Notes under the pieces: generated by a model
What the model was told of the DNA's origin: nothing
Seen by the model: only the letters and a program-made list of their open reading frames with translations
Databases searched by the model: none
From: Symbiodinium natans
Lineage: Eukaryota; Sar; Dinophyceae; Suessiales; Symbiodiniaceae
Length of the DNA stretch: 64,000 nucleotides
Direction of reading: 5' to 3'
NCBI GenBank assembly: GCA_905221605.1
Contig: CAJNDS010002491.1
Span: 112,501 to 176,500, forward strand
Shown here: one piece after another, positions 36,801 through 48,800 of the stretch
Layout: every line of letters begins with the position of its first letter
Numbering within the stretch: position 1 is the stretch's first letter
Position numbers and translations under genes: made by a program

Positions 36801-39800
36801 ACAGAAGAGCCATCATAATCCTCTATAGATAAACCCTCATCAGCCCTTAAAACCCTTCTAACCCCCTTTGTTTTTCCTATGAGGTTGGTGCGGTGGAGGA
36901 TGTTATGGCCCAAGTCGCGCTGAGGTTTGAGCACGAACTCCTCCGGACGTTCGCAAGCTTGCTGGATGATCCGGGCATCGTCCTGGCTCCGGGTCTTGCG
37001 AGTCCCAGGGTTTAGGGTTTAGGGTTTAGGGTTAGGGTTTAGGGTCTCCCTGAGCATCTGCAACTAGAGGCTAGTGGCCTCAGCAACCCTGATTTTTCGT
37101 TTTCTCACTCACCTGTCAACCTCACCCCCCCCCCTTCCCCAGGAGAAAGAAAAGTCAACAACCTGAAAAAATCTACAGCCTTAATACCCACCCCTACCAG
37201 CCTATCAACCTCCCCAAAGCTCTAAGCCGCAACCCACATGATCCCACAACCCCAACCCCCCCTCCCCCAAACCCCCAAACCCCCAAGCCCCCCAAACCCC
37301 CCAAACCCCCAAACCCCCCAAGCCCCCCAACCCACCTGCTCCACAACACTCAAGCCCTCCAACGCCCCATGCACCCTCAAAACCAAAACCTCCACAAAGA
37401 CCAAAAAACCCGCATGAACCTCCCCTAAACCCTCTATACCCTGAAAACCCTGAAAACGATCTAAACCCTCTAAACCCTCTAAACCCTCTAAACCGTCCAA
37501 ACCCTCCAAACCCTCCAAACCCTCTAAACCCTCTAAACCCTCTAAACCCTCTAAACTCTCTAAACCCTCTAAACCCTCTAAACCCTCTAAACCCTCTAAA
37601 CCCTCTAAACCCTAAACCCCATCCACCCCACCCCCACTCCAACAAAAAAACAGAGAAAGAGAAGCCCAACCCTAAACCCTGAACCCTAAACCCAAAACCC
37701 AAAAACCAAAACCCTAAACCCTAAACCCTAAACCCTAAACCCTAAACCCTAAACCCTAAACCCGAAGCCTCCCCGCGGCCCAGGCCCCAGAGGCCGGCGA
37801 AGCTGCCCCGGAGCTTGCGCCCAGCATCCTGGCCCAGGAACCTGAGGGGTTTAGGTTTAGGGTTTAGGGTTTAGGGTTTAGGGTTTAGGGTTTAGGGTTT
37901 AGGGTTTAGGGTTTAGGGTTTAGGGTTTAGGGGTTTAGGGGTTTAGGGGTTTAGGGTTTAGGGCTTGGGGGTTTAGGGCTTGGGGGTTTAGGGGTTTTGG
38001 GGTTCAGGGTTTAGGGTCTCTTACTCCACATGTTGCAGAAGTAAGGCGTTCCCCTCAGCCTAACAACCCCAAGCCCCAAGTACCACAAACCCGATAAACG
38101 CTCAACACCCTAAAATAACCAATAAGTCCGAATTAGGGTTAGGGTTTATCCCCTAAATAACCAATAAGTCCTAAATTAGGGCAAGGGTTTATAAGGCTTA
38201 GGGTAAGAGGTTTCGATTCTGTACGCGAAGATCCCAAATTGTGGAGGCTCTTCGCCAGCCCACACCTCGCCTTAAACCCTGAAGCTCCTTGACCCTGAGC
38301 TCGATACGATATCCCTAAACCCTGAATCCTAGACCCTAAACCCTAAACCCTAAATCCTGAACCCTAAATCCTAAACCCTAAATCCTAAACCCTAAACCCT
38401 TAACCCTAGATCCTGAACCCTAAATCCTAAACCCTAAATCCTAAACCCTAAACCCTAAACCCTAAATCCTAAACCCTAAACCCTAAACCCTAAACCCTAA
38501 ACCCCCCAAGCCCCTCAAGTCTAGGCTCCGAACCTTTCCACCGCCCCTGGACGGGCCAAGGCTTGCTGGACCTGTGCTTCATTGAGCTGCGATGGCCCTC
38601 AAAAGCCCTCTGAAAAAATTCACAGATATAACCCTCTTTGAGTCTAGGGTTTAGGGTTTAGGGTTTAGGGTTTAGGGCTTAGGGCTTAGGGTTTAGGGTT
38701 CGGGGCGTAGAGGGCTTGGGGTGTCAAGGGTCACTATAGGCACAAGACTGGCGGGTTCTTAGTAGGGAATGAGGGAATGAGGTACCCTATATATTCCCTT
38801 AAAGGGCATACATATATATGCTCACGCCCCCCCCCCCCATGATCCACGTTTCTGCTCCGAAACAGATGGATCTTGGGAGGAGTGGGGGCTATGAGCTAGC
38901 GACAAAAACACCGACAGGGCCGATAAAAACCTATATCGTTTCAAGTCAGGCAGGTCATTTACACCAACAAGGTAGAACAATTTTAAAATACCCGAAAAAT
39001 CATGCTTTTTTAGAAAACTCGAGCCGGCTCGAATTTTCCAAAAAAAAACTGACACAGTAGGTCGCCCAAACACGAGCAGGCTCGAATTTTCCAAAAAAAA
39101 CCTAAATTTCAGGATCTATGGCTCCAGCAGCCCGGTAGATCCTGAAAGTTAGGCTTTTTTTGGAAAATTCGAACCTGCTCGAGTTTCTGGGACCTAAAGC
39201 TTCAAGAATTTTAGGAAAATTCGAGCCGGCTCGAATTTTCCAAAAAAAACTGACACAGTAGATTGCCGAAACACGACCAGGCTCGAATTTTCCAAAAAAA
39301 ACCTAAATTTCAGGATCTATGGCTCCAGCAGCCCGGTAGATCCTGAAAGTTAGGCTTTTTTTGGAAAATTCGTGCCTGCTCGAGTTTCTGGGACCTAAAG
39401 CTTCAAGAATTTTAGGAAAATTCGAGCCGGCTCGAATTTTCAAAAAAAACTGACACAGTAGATTGCCGAAACACGACCAGGCTCGAATTTTCCAAAAAAA
39501 TCCTAAATTTCAGGATCTATGGCTCCAGCAGCCCGGTAGATACTGAAAGTTCGTTTTTTTTTTGGAAAAATCGAGCCTGCTCGAGTTTCTGGGACCTAAA
39601 GCTTCAAGAATTTTAGGAAAATTCGAGCCGGCTCGAATTTTCCAAAAAAACTGACACAGTAGATTGCCGAAACACGACCAGGCTCGAATTTTCCAAACAA
39701 ACCTAAATTTCAGGATCTATGGCTCCAGCAGCCCGGTAGATCCTGAAAGTTCGGTTTTTTTTTGGAAAATTCGAGCCTGCTCGAGTTTTCGAGACCTGGA

Positions 39801-42800
39801 GCTTCAAGAATTTTCGGAAAATTCGAGCCGGCTCGAATTTTCTAAAAAATATACTGAAACCATGGCTGTGTGACCCCAAGGTCTCATAGATGACAGAATG
39901 TAGGTTTTTTTTTGAAAATTCGAGCCTGCTCGAGTTGTGGTGACCTGGTGCCTGGAGATTTTTCGGAAAATTCGAGCCGGCTCGAGTTTTTCCGAAATCT
40001 CTTGATATTCTGACTGCAGTAATTGATACAATTAGTAGCATTAGTTACCAATTCTATTTCAATTGGTAAGTTTCCCATATTTTTTGACGGCAAATATCTA
40101 ACTTGTGAGAAGAGGCCACGCAATGGTTTAAATCCAACAATCGTTTTGGTCTTAAACCCTTGACAATTAACATAAGAACTACCTTTGTGTCAAAGAAAAC
40201 TTAAACTATCAATGAGGATATCTGCGGGACTAAAAGTTTCCATGATATATAAATAGCATAGATAATTTGATTACATATACATACCTTCAACTTGTATTCA
40301 ATCAAGTAATTCAAAACTATATGAAGTGTCTTACTATTATTCTTCTTCCTACCTTTCACCTGCTTAACTGCTTCATCTACTTAATTATTCTCAACTAACT
40401 TTCTTATCTCTTCGTAAGCATGTTGTTTAAACTGCTTCTCTATCTTCGATGTCTCTATTTGTTCGTATGCTGTTGCTTTCTTATGAAATGATTATGGCAT
40501 CAAACTGTTGTTAAACACTCTTCTTCGGTTATAGGTAGATGTCCTGCTTTGTTTTTAATATTGCCTATATCTTCATAAGGATGTTTTGGTAGAGGGTCTA
40601 ATGTTGATTTCTTTGATGTTATACTTCCTTTTTCAAACATACTAACGGGGTCTTCTACTTTCCGTATTCATATGTTTTGTGCCAGTGTCTTCTGGTCGTT
40701 GTCCTGATACATAAGGAGAACCATAGCTACGACTTCTGAATACATTCCCATAATCGTTGTTTATTTGTTGTCCCGATGCTGAACCTAAACTGTGACTTAC
40801 AATACCAGAAATTCCAGTTTCTTCTTTTCTTGAACCGTCTATTTCAATAAAACCATCTTGAATGAACTTATCTACATCTTTATAACACTGAGTCAGTTGC
40901 GTCTTATATAAAGGAAGGTTTCAATCACCATAAACATGTCTACAGCTTTTAGTCCCAGCAATGTATAAAATAGAACCTTTTTTGATATATCCCGTCAGGA
41001 TTCTCATACGCTAATTTAAGTCCTTGCGTGTCCGTTCAGAATGTCTCTGTCTTTGCGAATTCGTCTCTAACTTCATTATGTAGTCTGCTTCTTGTGTTAG
41101 GTGCTTTATTTGAAACCCCTTCATCTCTTCTTTTATGTTCATGCATTATACAATGGTTTATAAGGTAATATTTATCTAATCAATGAATATTGTTGAAGTT
41201 CACGAAGGTGTATATTGGAAGCTACTATAGAGTGAATAACAGAGATTAGCAAACCACACAAAACCAAATCCAGAAACGGATTCTGTTTGTAGATTTCTGT
41301 TGTTTAAAAGTGTAGATAATCAATAGCAAGTTGTAGCTTCAGACATGGCAAGACACGAAAGTATCGTAAATACCGGTGTTTTTTCACATCAACCATATGT
41401 GCAAATAAGCACAGGTGCAAAAGGACAAGCAAGAAAAAGATACATATGGATCATGGGGGGGGGGTGTGACCATATATATATATATATGTACCCTATATAA
41501 TCCCTTAAAGGGTACATATAGGGTACCTCATTCCCTCATTCCCTACTAAGAACCAGGCACAAGATGAGCATCGCGGAAGAATCAGCGATGTGTGGTTGCC
41601 AGCGAGGTGCCCGCGGCGGGGACCCCCTGAGCCCATAATGCTCGGAGGAGACAAGGTTTGGGGCTTCAAAGTGGTTTAGGGTTTAAGGTTTAGGGTTTAG
41701 GATTTATAGGGTTTAGGGCTTTAAAGGGGTTTAGGGCTTAGGGTTTAGGGTTTAGGATTTAGGGTTTAGGGCTTTAAAGGGTTTAGGGTTTAGGGTTTAT
41801 GGCTTAGGGTTTAAGGTTAAGGGATCTGGGTTGAAGGCTCTAGGGCTTAGGGGCTAGAGCGAGGGCTGCAAGACACAGGAACCCTTCTCCAGCCGTGGAG
41901 GATCCTTCCAACCCTGCCTCCGGCAACCCCAAGGCCCTATGGACAACAACAAGGGTTTAGGGTTTAGGGTTTAGGGTTTAGGGTTTAGGGTTCAGGGTTT
42001 AGGGTTTAGGGTTTAGGGTTTAGGGTTCAGGAACTCCGAATTCCTCCCAGCGAAAATGTGGGCGTTGGCGCAGGTTGCAGGGGTATCGAGCTCACTACAT
42101 GCAGGAGTGGCTGAAAAAGCAGGGTGCGGTGTTGAAAGCACCGAACCAAATGCCCATATATGCTTGGGACCGCTCTCCCTTGGCTCTTTCGGTTCTTGGT
42201 GTATGGTGACCAGGTAGTGCTGCTTCTTCTCCGGGCTGGGGCGTATGATTGCCTAAGGCGCAGGGCTTTTCCATGCGGTGTTAAAGAAAGGTACCCAAGT
42301 CTTGGATGTGCTTTGCCAGCCATCTGATGTGTCCGCAGCTCCGACACAAAGGGCGCTTTAGCCACATAGCCACCAGCTGGCAAGTCTTCCCATGCTTCTG
42401 AAAAGCCTTACAGGGTGGGGCCCCCTAGTTATAAGTAGAGTTATAAGGGCCCTAAATTGGGTTATAAGGACCCTAAGTTAGGCTATAAGTCCCTTAACTA
42501 CAGTTAGTATAGTAAGGGGCCCCACCCTGTAGGTTCTAACCCCGTAAGCCCAACATGCCTAAAGCGTCCGGAGTCGTACGTGCAATTCTCGCATGCACTC
42601 AGCCACCCTAAAGGCCCCTACAACATCTTTGATCCCAATCAAAAACCCTAGGAGACTCTAAACCCTAAACCCTAAGCCCTAAGCCCTCAGCCCTAAGCCC
42701 TAAACCCGAAACCCTAAACCCTGTGATCCGCGCGCCTTCTTCGCACCCACAAGCTGGTAGTCCACGGAAGGGCACTTGATCGCCAGAGACCTCATCGCTG

Positions 42801-45800
42801 CGTGCACCTACTGGGTAGAAGCTTTGAAGTTGCCCTAAACCCTAAACCCTAAACCCTAAACCCTAAACCCTAAACCCTAAACCCTAAACCCTAAACCCTA
42901 AACCTCTCTTTCATATATAATTTAATGTTGGACTGGCTTTAGTGAGAAGGGGCACTATTATGCGATGTTCCGGAAATCCTATAGGGGACCCCCCATTGTT
43001 TAGGGTGGTCCTCAATTATGCGATGTTTGCCGGCCGGGGTTGAAGGGCGGGGGGCCGGGGAGCCAAAAACTAAAAACAGTTTTGAATCAGAAACTCCGGA
43101 ATTTTTTGGTGTCCAGCCTTATTGAAATTCCATTTAAATTTTCATTACGAAACAGGCCCCCAAACAATTTTCCAAGGGAGTAGCCCACGAGCTGCCCTGA
43201 TTCGCTTTAGCAAGTTGTTTCGGTGGTCCGCATTTATGCGGAGCCCCGGCGACCGTGGAGCTACAAAGCCTGGAAAGCTTAGACCCTCAAGCTTCAAGGC
43301 TTCCCCTCAACCCTCGACCCCTAGCCGCCCTACCCCCAGCCCCGTCCCAGCCCCAGCCCACACTATTCAGGATCCCCGAAAACCCCAAAATTGTTTGGGG
43401 GGCGGGGGGGGGGGGGGGCCCCTACGTACTAAAGCGAGTCCAACATTAAATGTTAAGGAGTTACTGGGCCAGGTCATTTTTACTGGCAAGGTCATTTTTT
43501 TACTGGGCAAGGTCGTTTCGTCCAAAAAAACGACCTTGCGCAGTAAAAAAAATGACCTTGCCCAGTAAAAAAATGATTTTGCCCAATCAGTAAAGATGTT
43601 ACTGGGCAAGGTCATCTTTTTTACTGGGCAAGGTCATCTTTTTACTGGGCAAGGTCATTTTTTACTGGGCAAGGTCATTTTTTTACTGGGCAAGGTCATT
43701 TTGTTTTACTGGGCAAGGTCATTTTTTTACTGGGCAAGGTCATTACTGGGCAAGGTCATTTTTTTATTGGGCAAGGTTGTTTTTTTACTGGGCAAGGTCA
43801 TTTCTTTTACTGAGCAAGGTCATTCTTTTGCTGGGCAAGGTCATTTTTTTACTGGGCAAGGTCATTTTTTTTACTGGGCAAGGCTATTTTTTCACTGGGC
43901 AAGGTCATTTTTTTATTGGGCAAGGTCATTTTTTTTCTGGTTAAAATCGTTCCATAAGTGAAATATTTTCTTAATGTTGTGGGATTCTTTGGGCGGGGGG
44001 GTATTTGTCTGGAGTAATTTCTTGACTAGTGAATGCTTGGACTTGAGATGCTGAACCCTAAACCCTAAACCCTAAACCCTAACCCCTATAAACCCCAAAC
44101 CCTTAAGCCCCTGCGACCTTAGGATTCTCGGCACCCGGGCTGCTCAAGCACTTTGCGTGCGCCCCACTCCGCCTCACCTGGGGAAGCTTCCGTACAAAAA
44201 GGGGTGCGCGCCCTTCGTTGGGGTTTAGGGTTTAGGGTTTAGGGTTTAGTGTTTAGGGTTTAGGGGTTATAGGGTTTTGTGGGGTTTTGTAAGGGTTTTA
44301 CAGGGTTTATAGGTTTACGGGGTTTTCCGCAAAAAAAGGGCGCGTGCCCTTTGTCTAGGTTTCATAGGGCTTTATGGTTGATTTATAGGGTTTGTTTGGG
44401 TTTGATAGGGGTTTATATAGGGTTTATATGCGCCCGCGTTGCGCGTAATCGACCCCCCCCCCCCCACGACATCCCCCCCCAAACCCTGCCTGTTAACCTT
44501 TCAAAAACACCACGGACCACGGGGGAGGACAGAGAAACCTCAGCCTAAACCCCACACCCTGAACCCTAAGTTATAAAACCTAAACCCACCAATGAACGAC
44601 AGGAGGGAGAAGGGTAAACCCGAAACCTTAGCCGCTTTAACCCTGAACCCTGAAGCATAAACTCAGCACGAACCACAGGGGGGGAGAGGGGAAACCGTAA
44701 ACCTACCATTACCCCAAACCTTGAACCCTGATTAAACTCTAAACCCACAATGAACCAATGGACCAGAGTGAAAATCCTGAACTCTACAGCCTAACCCTAA
44801 ACCCCTAAACCACAAACCCATTAACCACGGACCATGAACCACAGGGAGGGGGAGGGGGGAGGGGACCCCAAAACCCACCATGAACCACAGGGGGGGGGGG
44901 GGATAGCATGGGGGGGGGGGGGGGGGGGGGGGGTGCGCCTATGCTAGCGCATATAGGGTTTCTCGGTTTTGTAGGGTTCATAGGGTTTATAGGAATTGGG
45001 ATGTTCCCCCTCATACTAACAGTCCTTGATCGGGATTTTTGTACCCCCGATTGTAATCCCTATGAAGAACTGTTAGTATAGGGAGGAACATCCCAACACG
45101 AACCCTTTGTTTAGGGTTTCTAGAGGTTCCAGGAGTTATAGGTCTTATAGGGTCCATAGCGTTTATGGGGTTTACAGTGTTTTTTGGGGGTTGACAGCTT
45201 TTAAAGTTTAGGGTTTAGGGGTGAGGATACCAATATACTCTCGGATGGCCTTTAAAACCCACTGAAAATATTGCCAAATATGATCGTCTTAGTGAGCCTC
45301 TTAGGGTTTAGGGTTTCGGGTTTAGCGTTCGGGTTGAGGGTTTAGGCTTCTTAAACCCAATGAGGAAAAATAATATATCCCGAGGGGCTACCGAGATGAT
45401 ACTCTTTTTGAGAAAGGCCCTAAACCCTAAACTCTAAACCCTAAACCCTAGACCCTAGACCCTAAACCCTAAACCCTAAATCCTAAACCCTAAATCCTAA
45501 ACCCTGACCCACCTGGGTAGTCATCTGGGCTGTAGCCGGCCCGGTAGTAGACGACGGAGACCTGACTGTTGGGGTCTGTGGGGTCTTCAGACTCCCTAGG
45601 GTTTAGGGTTTAGGGTTTAGGGTTTGGGCTTAGGGTTTGGGGTTTAGGGTTTAGGGTTTAGGGTTTAGGGTCTAGGGTTTAGGGTTTAGTTGGTTGGGGG
45701 GGGGCTTAGCTGTCCAGTACCCTAGGCGAACTGGAGGTTAACCTTTGGGATTGGTTCATGGATTATAGCACCCCAGAAAAAGTGAACAGGGCTGTTTCAA

Positions 45801-48800
45801 CAATACAAATATCGCAAACCGCAACGCACCGCATACCGAACCGGTAGTATCGCACACACGCCGCGCCGTACCGCGGCATCGCTGCACACGCCCCCACCCC
45901 CACCCCCCCCCTCCCCCTCCCCCCCAAACCTCCCACCACTCCCGCCCCCTCCCACCTACCCCCACCGACCCCCCCCCACACCCCCCTCCAAACTCCCGCC
46001 CAACCCCCTCCCACCTAACTTCCCACCTACCCCCCAACTCCCATCTAACCGCTCCCAACCCCCGCCTACCCCCCTCCCCACAACCCCCTCCTACCCCCCC
46101 ACCCCATCCTCCCACCTAACCCCCTCCCCACCTACCACCACCTACCCCCCTCCCCCCTCCCACCTACCCCCTCCCACCTACCCTCATTCAGCCCCTCCCA
46201 CCTACCAACCCTATCCCCCTCCCACCTAACCCCCCCTCCACTCCCACCTACCAACCCCTGCTCCCACCCACCTAACCCCACCCCTCCCCAAACCTCCCAC
46301 CTGCACCCCCACCCCCTTCCCCAACCCCCACTCCCGCCTAAGGTCCCACCCTGCCCCACCACCCGCCCAACCACGTAAAGCTCACCCAAGCAGCCTTTGT
46401 GGGAAAGGAAAGGGGAGGGGGGGGGGTTGGGAAGGCCTGGGCGGACAGGGGCTGGAGGGCAAGGCAGGGTTTAGGAGCTTAGGCAGGTGGGATCTTGGGT
46501 GGGAGGTCGTAGGTGGGAGGTTTTGGGTGGGAGGGAGGGGGGCCAGGTGGGAGTGGGGGGAAGGGCAAAGGTGTGGCGAGGGGAGGGTGTACAAGAGGGG
46601 TAGGTCTTAGGTGGGAGGTTTTAGGTGAAAGGTCTTGTTGGTGGGAGGTCTTAGGTGGGAGTTCGGTGGAAGGTCTTTGGTGGGAGGGCGAAAAGGGGGT
46701 TTAGGTGGGAGGTCTTAGGTGGGAGGTCTTGGGTGGGAGGTCTTAGGTGGGAGGTCGAGGTCAGGTGGGGGAGGTCTTAGGTGGGAGGTCTTGGGTGGGA
46801 GGTGTTAGGTGGGAGGTCAAAAGTGGGGAGGAGGGGGGAGGGGGGGTTAGGTGGGAGTGGGGAGGGCCCTTAGGTGGGAGGAAGGGGAGGGCTTGGGTGG
46901 GAGGTCGAAGGTGGGACGTCTCGGTGGGAGGTCTTTGGTGGGAGGTCTTAGGTGGGAGGTTTTAGGTGGAGGTGGGAGGTCTAACCGCTCCCAACCCCAC
47001 CTACCCCCCTCCCCACAACCCCTCCTACCCCCCTACCCCCCACCCCATCCTCCCACCTACCCCCCTCAACCCTCCCACCAAGCAACACACTCCCGCCTAC
47101 CCCCCCCACCTACCCCCCCTCTCCCTCCCACCTAACCCCCTCCAACCCCCTCACCTACTACCCCCCCTCCACCCCAACCCCCCCACCAACTGACCCCTCC
47201 CACCATCCACTCCCACCTAACCCCCTCCCACCTACCAACTCGCACCTAACCCCCTCCCACCTAACCCGCCTCCCACCAACTCCACCTACCCCCCTCCCTC
47301 CCACTCCCCCCCCTCCCACCAACTCCCACTCTCATTCAGCCCCATCCCACCTACCAACCTACCTGCCCCCTCCCACCTACCAACTCCCACCTACCCCCCC
47401 CTCCCAACCAACCAACTCCCACCTATCCCCCTCCCACCTAACCCCCCCCTACCAACCCCTGCTCCCACCCACCTAACCCCACCCCTCCCCAAACCTCCCA
47501 CCTGCACCCCCACCCCCTTCCCCAACCCCCACTCCCACCTAGGCAGGTGGGCCCTTCCCACCCTGCCCCACCACCCGCCCACCCACGTAAAGCTCCGGTC
47601 CTGTGCGCGGCGTCGCTGGAGAAGCTGCACACCTAAGCAGCCTTTGTGGGAAAGGAAAGGGGAGGGGGGGGGGTTGGGAAGGCCTGGGCGGACAGGGGCT
47701 GGAGGGCAAGGAAGGGTTTAGGAGCTTAGGCAGGTGGGATCTTGGGTGGGAGGTCGTAGGTGGGAGGTTTTGGGTGGGAGGGAGGGGGGCCAGGTGGGAG
47801 TGGGGGGAAGGGCAAAGGTGTGGCGAGGGGAGGGTGTACAAGAGGGGTAGGTCTTAGGTGGGAGGTTTTAGGTGAAAGGTCTTGTTGGTGGGAGGTCTTA
47901 GGTGGGAGTTCGGTGGAAGGTCTTTGGTGGGAGGGCGAAAAGGGGGTTTAGGTGGGAGGTCTTAGGTGGGAGGTCTTGGGTGGGAGGTCTTAGGTGGGAG
48001 GTCGAGGTCAGGTGGGGGAGGTCTTAGGTGGGAGGTCTTGGGTGGGAGGTGTTAGGTGGGAGGTCTTAAGTGGGGAGGAGGGGGGAGGGGGGGTTAGGTG
48101 GGAGTGGGGAGGGCCCTTAGGTGGGAGGAAGGGGAGGGCTTGGGTGGGAGGTCGAAGGTGGGACGTCTCGGTGGGAGGTCTTTGGTGGGAGGTCTTAGGT
48201 GGGAGGTTTTAGGTGGGGAGGAGGGGGGAGGGGGGGCTAGGTGGGAGTGGGGAGGGCCCTTAGGTGGGAGGAAGGGGAGGGCTTGGGTGGGAGGTCGAAG
48301 GTGGGACGTCTAGGGGGAGGGGGGGCTAGGTGGGAGTGGGGAGGGCAGGTGGGAGGAAGGGGAGGGCTTGGGTGGAGGTCGAAGGTGAGGTGGGAGGTCT
48401 TAGGTGGGAGGTCTTAGGTGGGAGGTTTTAGGTGGGGAGAGGGGGGAGGGGGGGCTAGGTGGGAGTGGGGAGGGCCCTTTAGGTGGGAGGAAAGGGCGGG
48501 TCTTCGGGCAGGAGGAGGGGGGAGGGGGGCTAGGTGGGAGTGGGGAGGGCTTAGGTGGGAGGTCTAAGGTGGGAGGTCTTAGGTGGGAGGGGGGAAGGGG
48601 GAAGGTAGGAAAAAAGGGGTGGGGGAGGGGCTTGGGTGGGAGGGGCCTGTGGGAGGGGCCGAACCGCAACCAACCGCACACGCCGCAATAAGAGCAATAC
48701 CACACCGCATAATACCGCAGAAGTATTGGTATCGACCGAACCGCCCGATGACAACCCTGGTGAAACGTTACCTGCCGTACTAAGATTAGGTAGCTATAGT

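Larger units (their letters stand above)
38754..41554. mobile_element. composite element: family-E inverted-repeat ends around a 2.65-kb AT-rich insert
   Basis: Ends GGTTCTTAGTAGGGAATGAG (38754) and its complement (to 41554) match the short family-E copies at 15391-15496 and 59583-59698, which are only about 105-115 bp. Here the middle is split by a 2.65-kb segment with its own inverted ends, a C tract followed by ATGATCCA at 38822 and its complement near 41471. AGGCACAAGA occurs at 38738-38747 and 41555-41564, a probable target duplication although the left copy is 6 bp from the end. Inside are a 201-bp satellite and a viral gene relic. Confidence 0.7.

Noticed and set aside
37205-37702. 165-codon ORF rich in FRG repeats
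   Set aside because: It is the translation of a 9-bp telomere-derived tandem repeat and nearby C-rich DNA; composition explains it fully.
39014-39990. CRISPR array
   Set aside because: Regular spacing, but the spacers are themselves repeated and there are no cas genes; the host is eukaryotic.
39664-40123. ORFs over the palindromic satellite (ARIF, SSRLEFS repeats)
   Set aside because: The repeats follow the DNA unit of about 200 bp; coding is not supported.
42027-42383. 118-codon minus-strand ORF
   Set aside because: Amino-acid content looks random (Ser/Arg/Pro/His), no motif, and it cannot be linked in phase to the GSS exons around it.
43367-43961. ORFs rich in FTGQGH / FYWARS
   Set aside because: They are products of the 20-bp minisatellite.
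45756-48754. Many ORFs of 60-119 codons
   Set aside because: They come from the purine/pyrimidine block; Gly/Trp/Val or Pro/Ser only, and duplicated together with the DNA.
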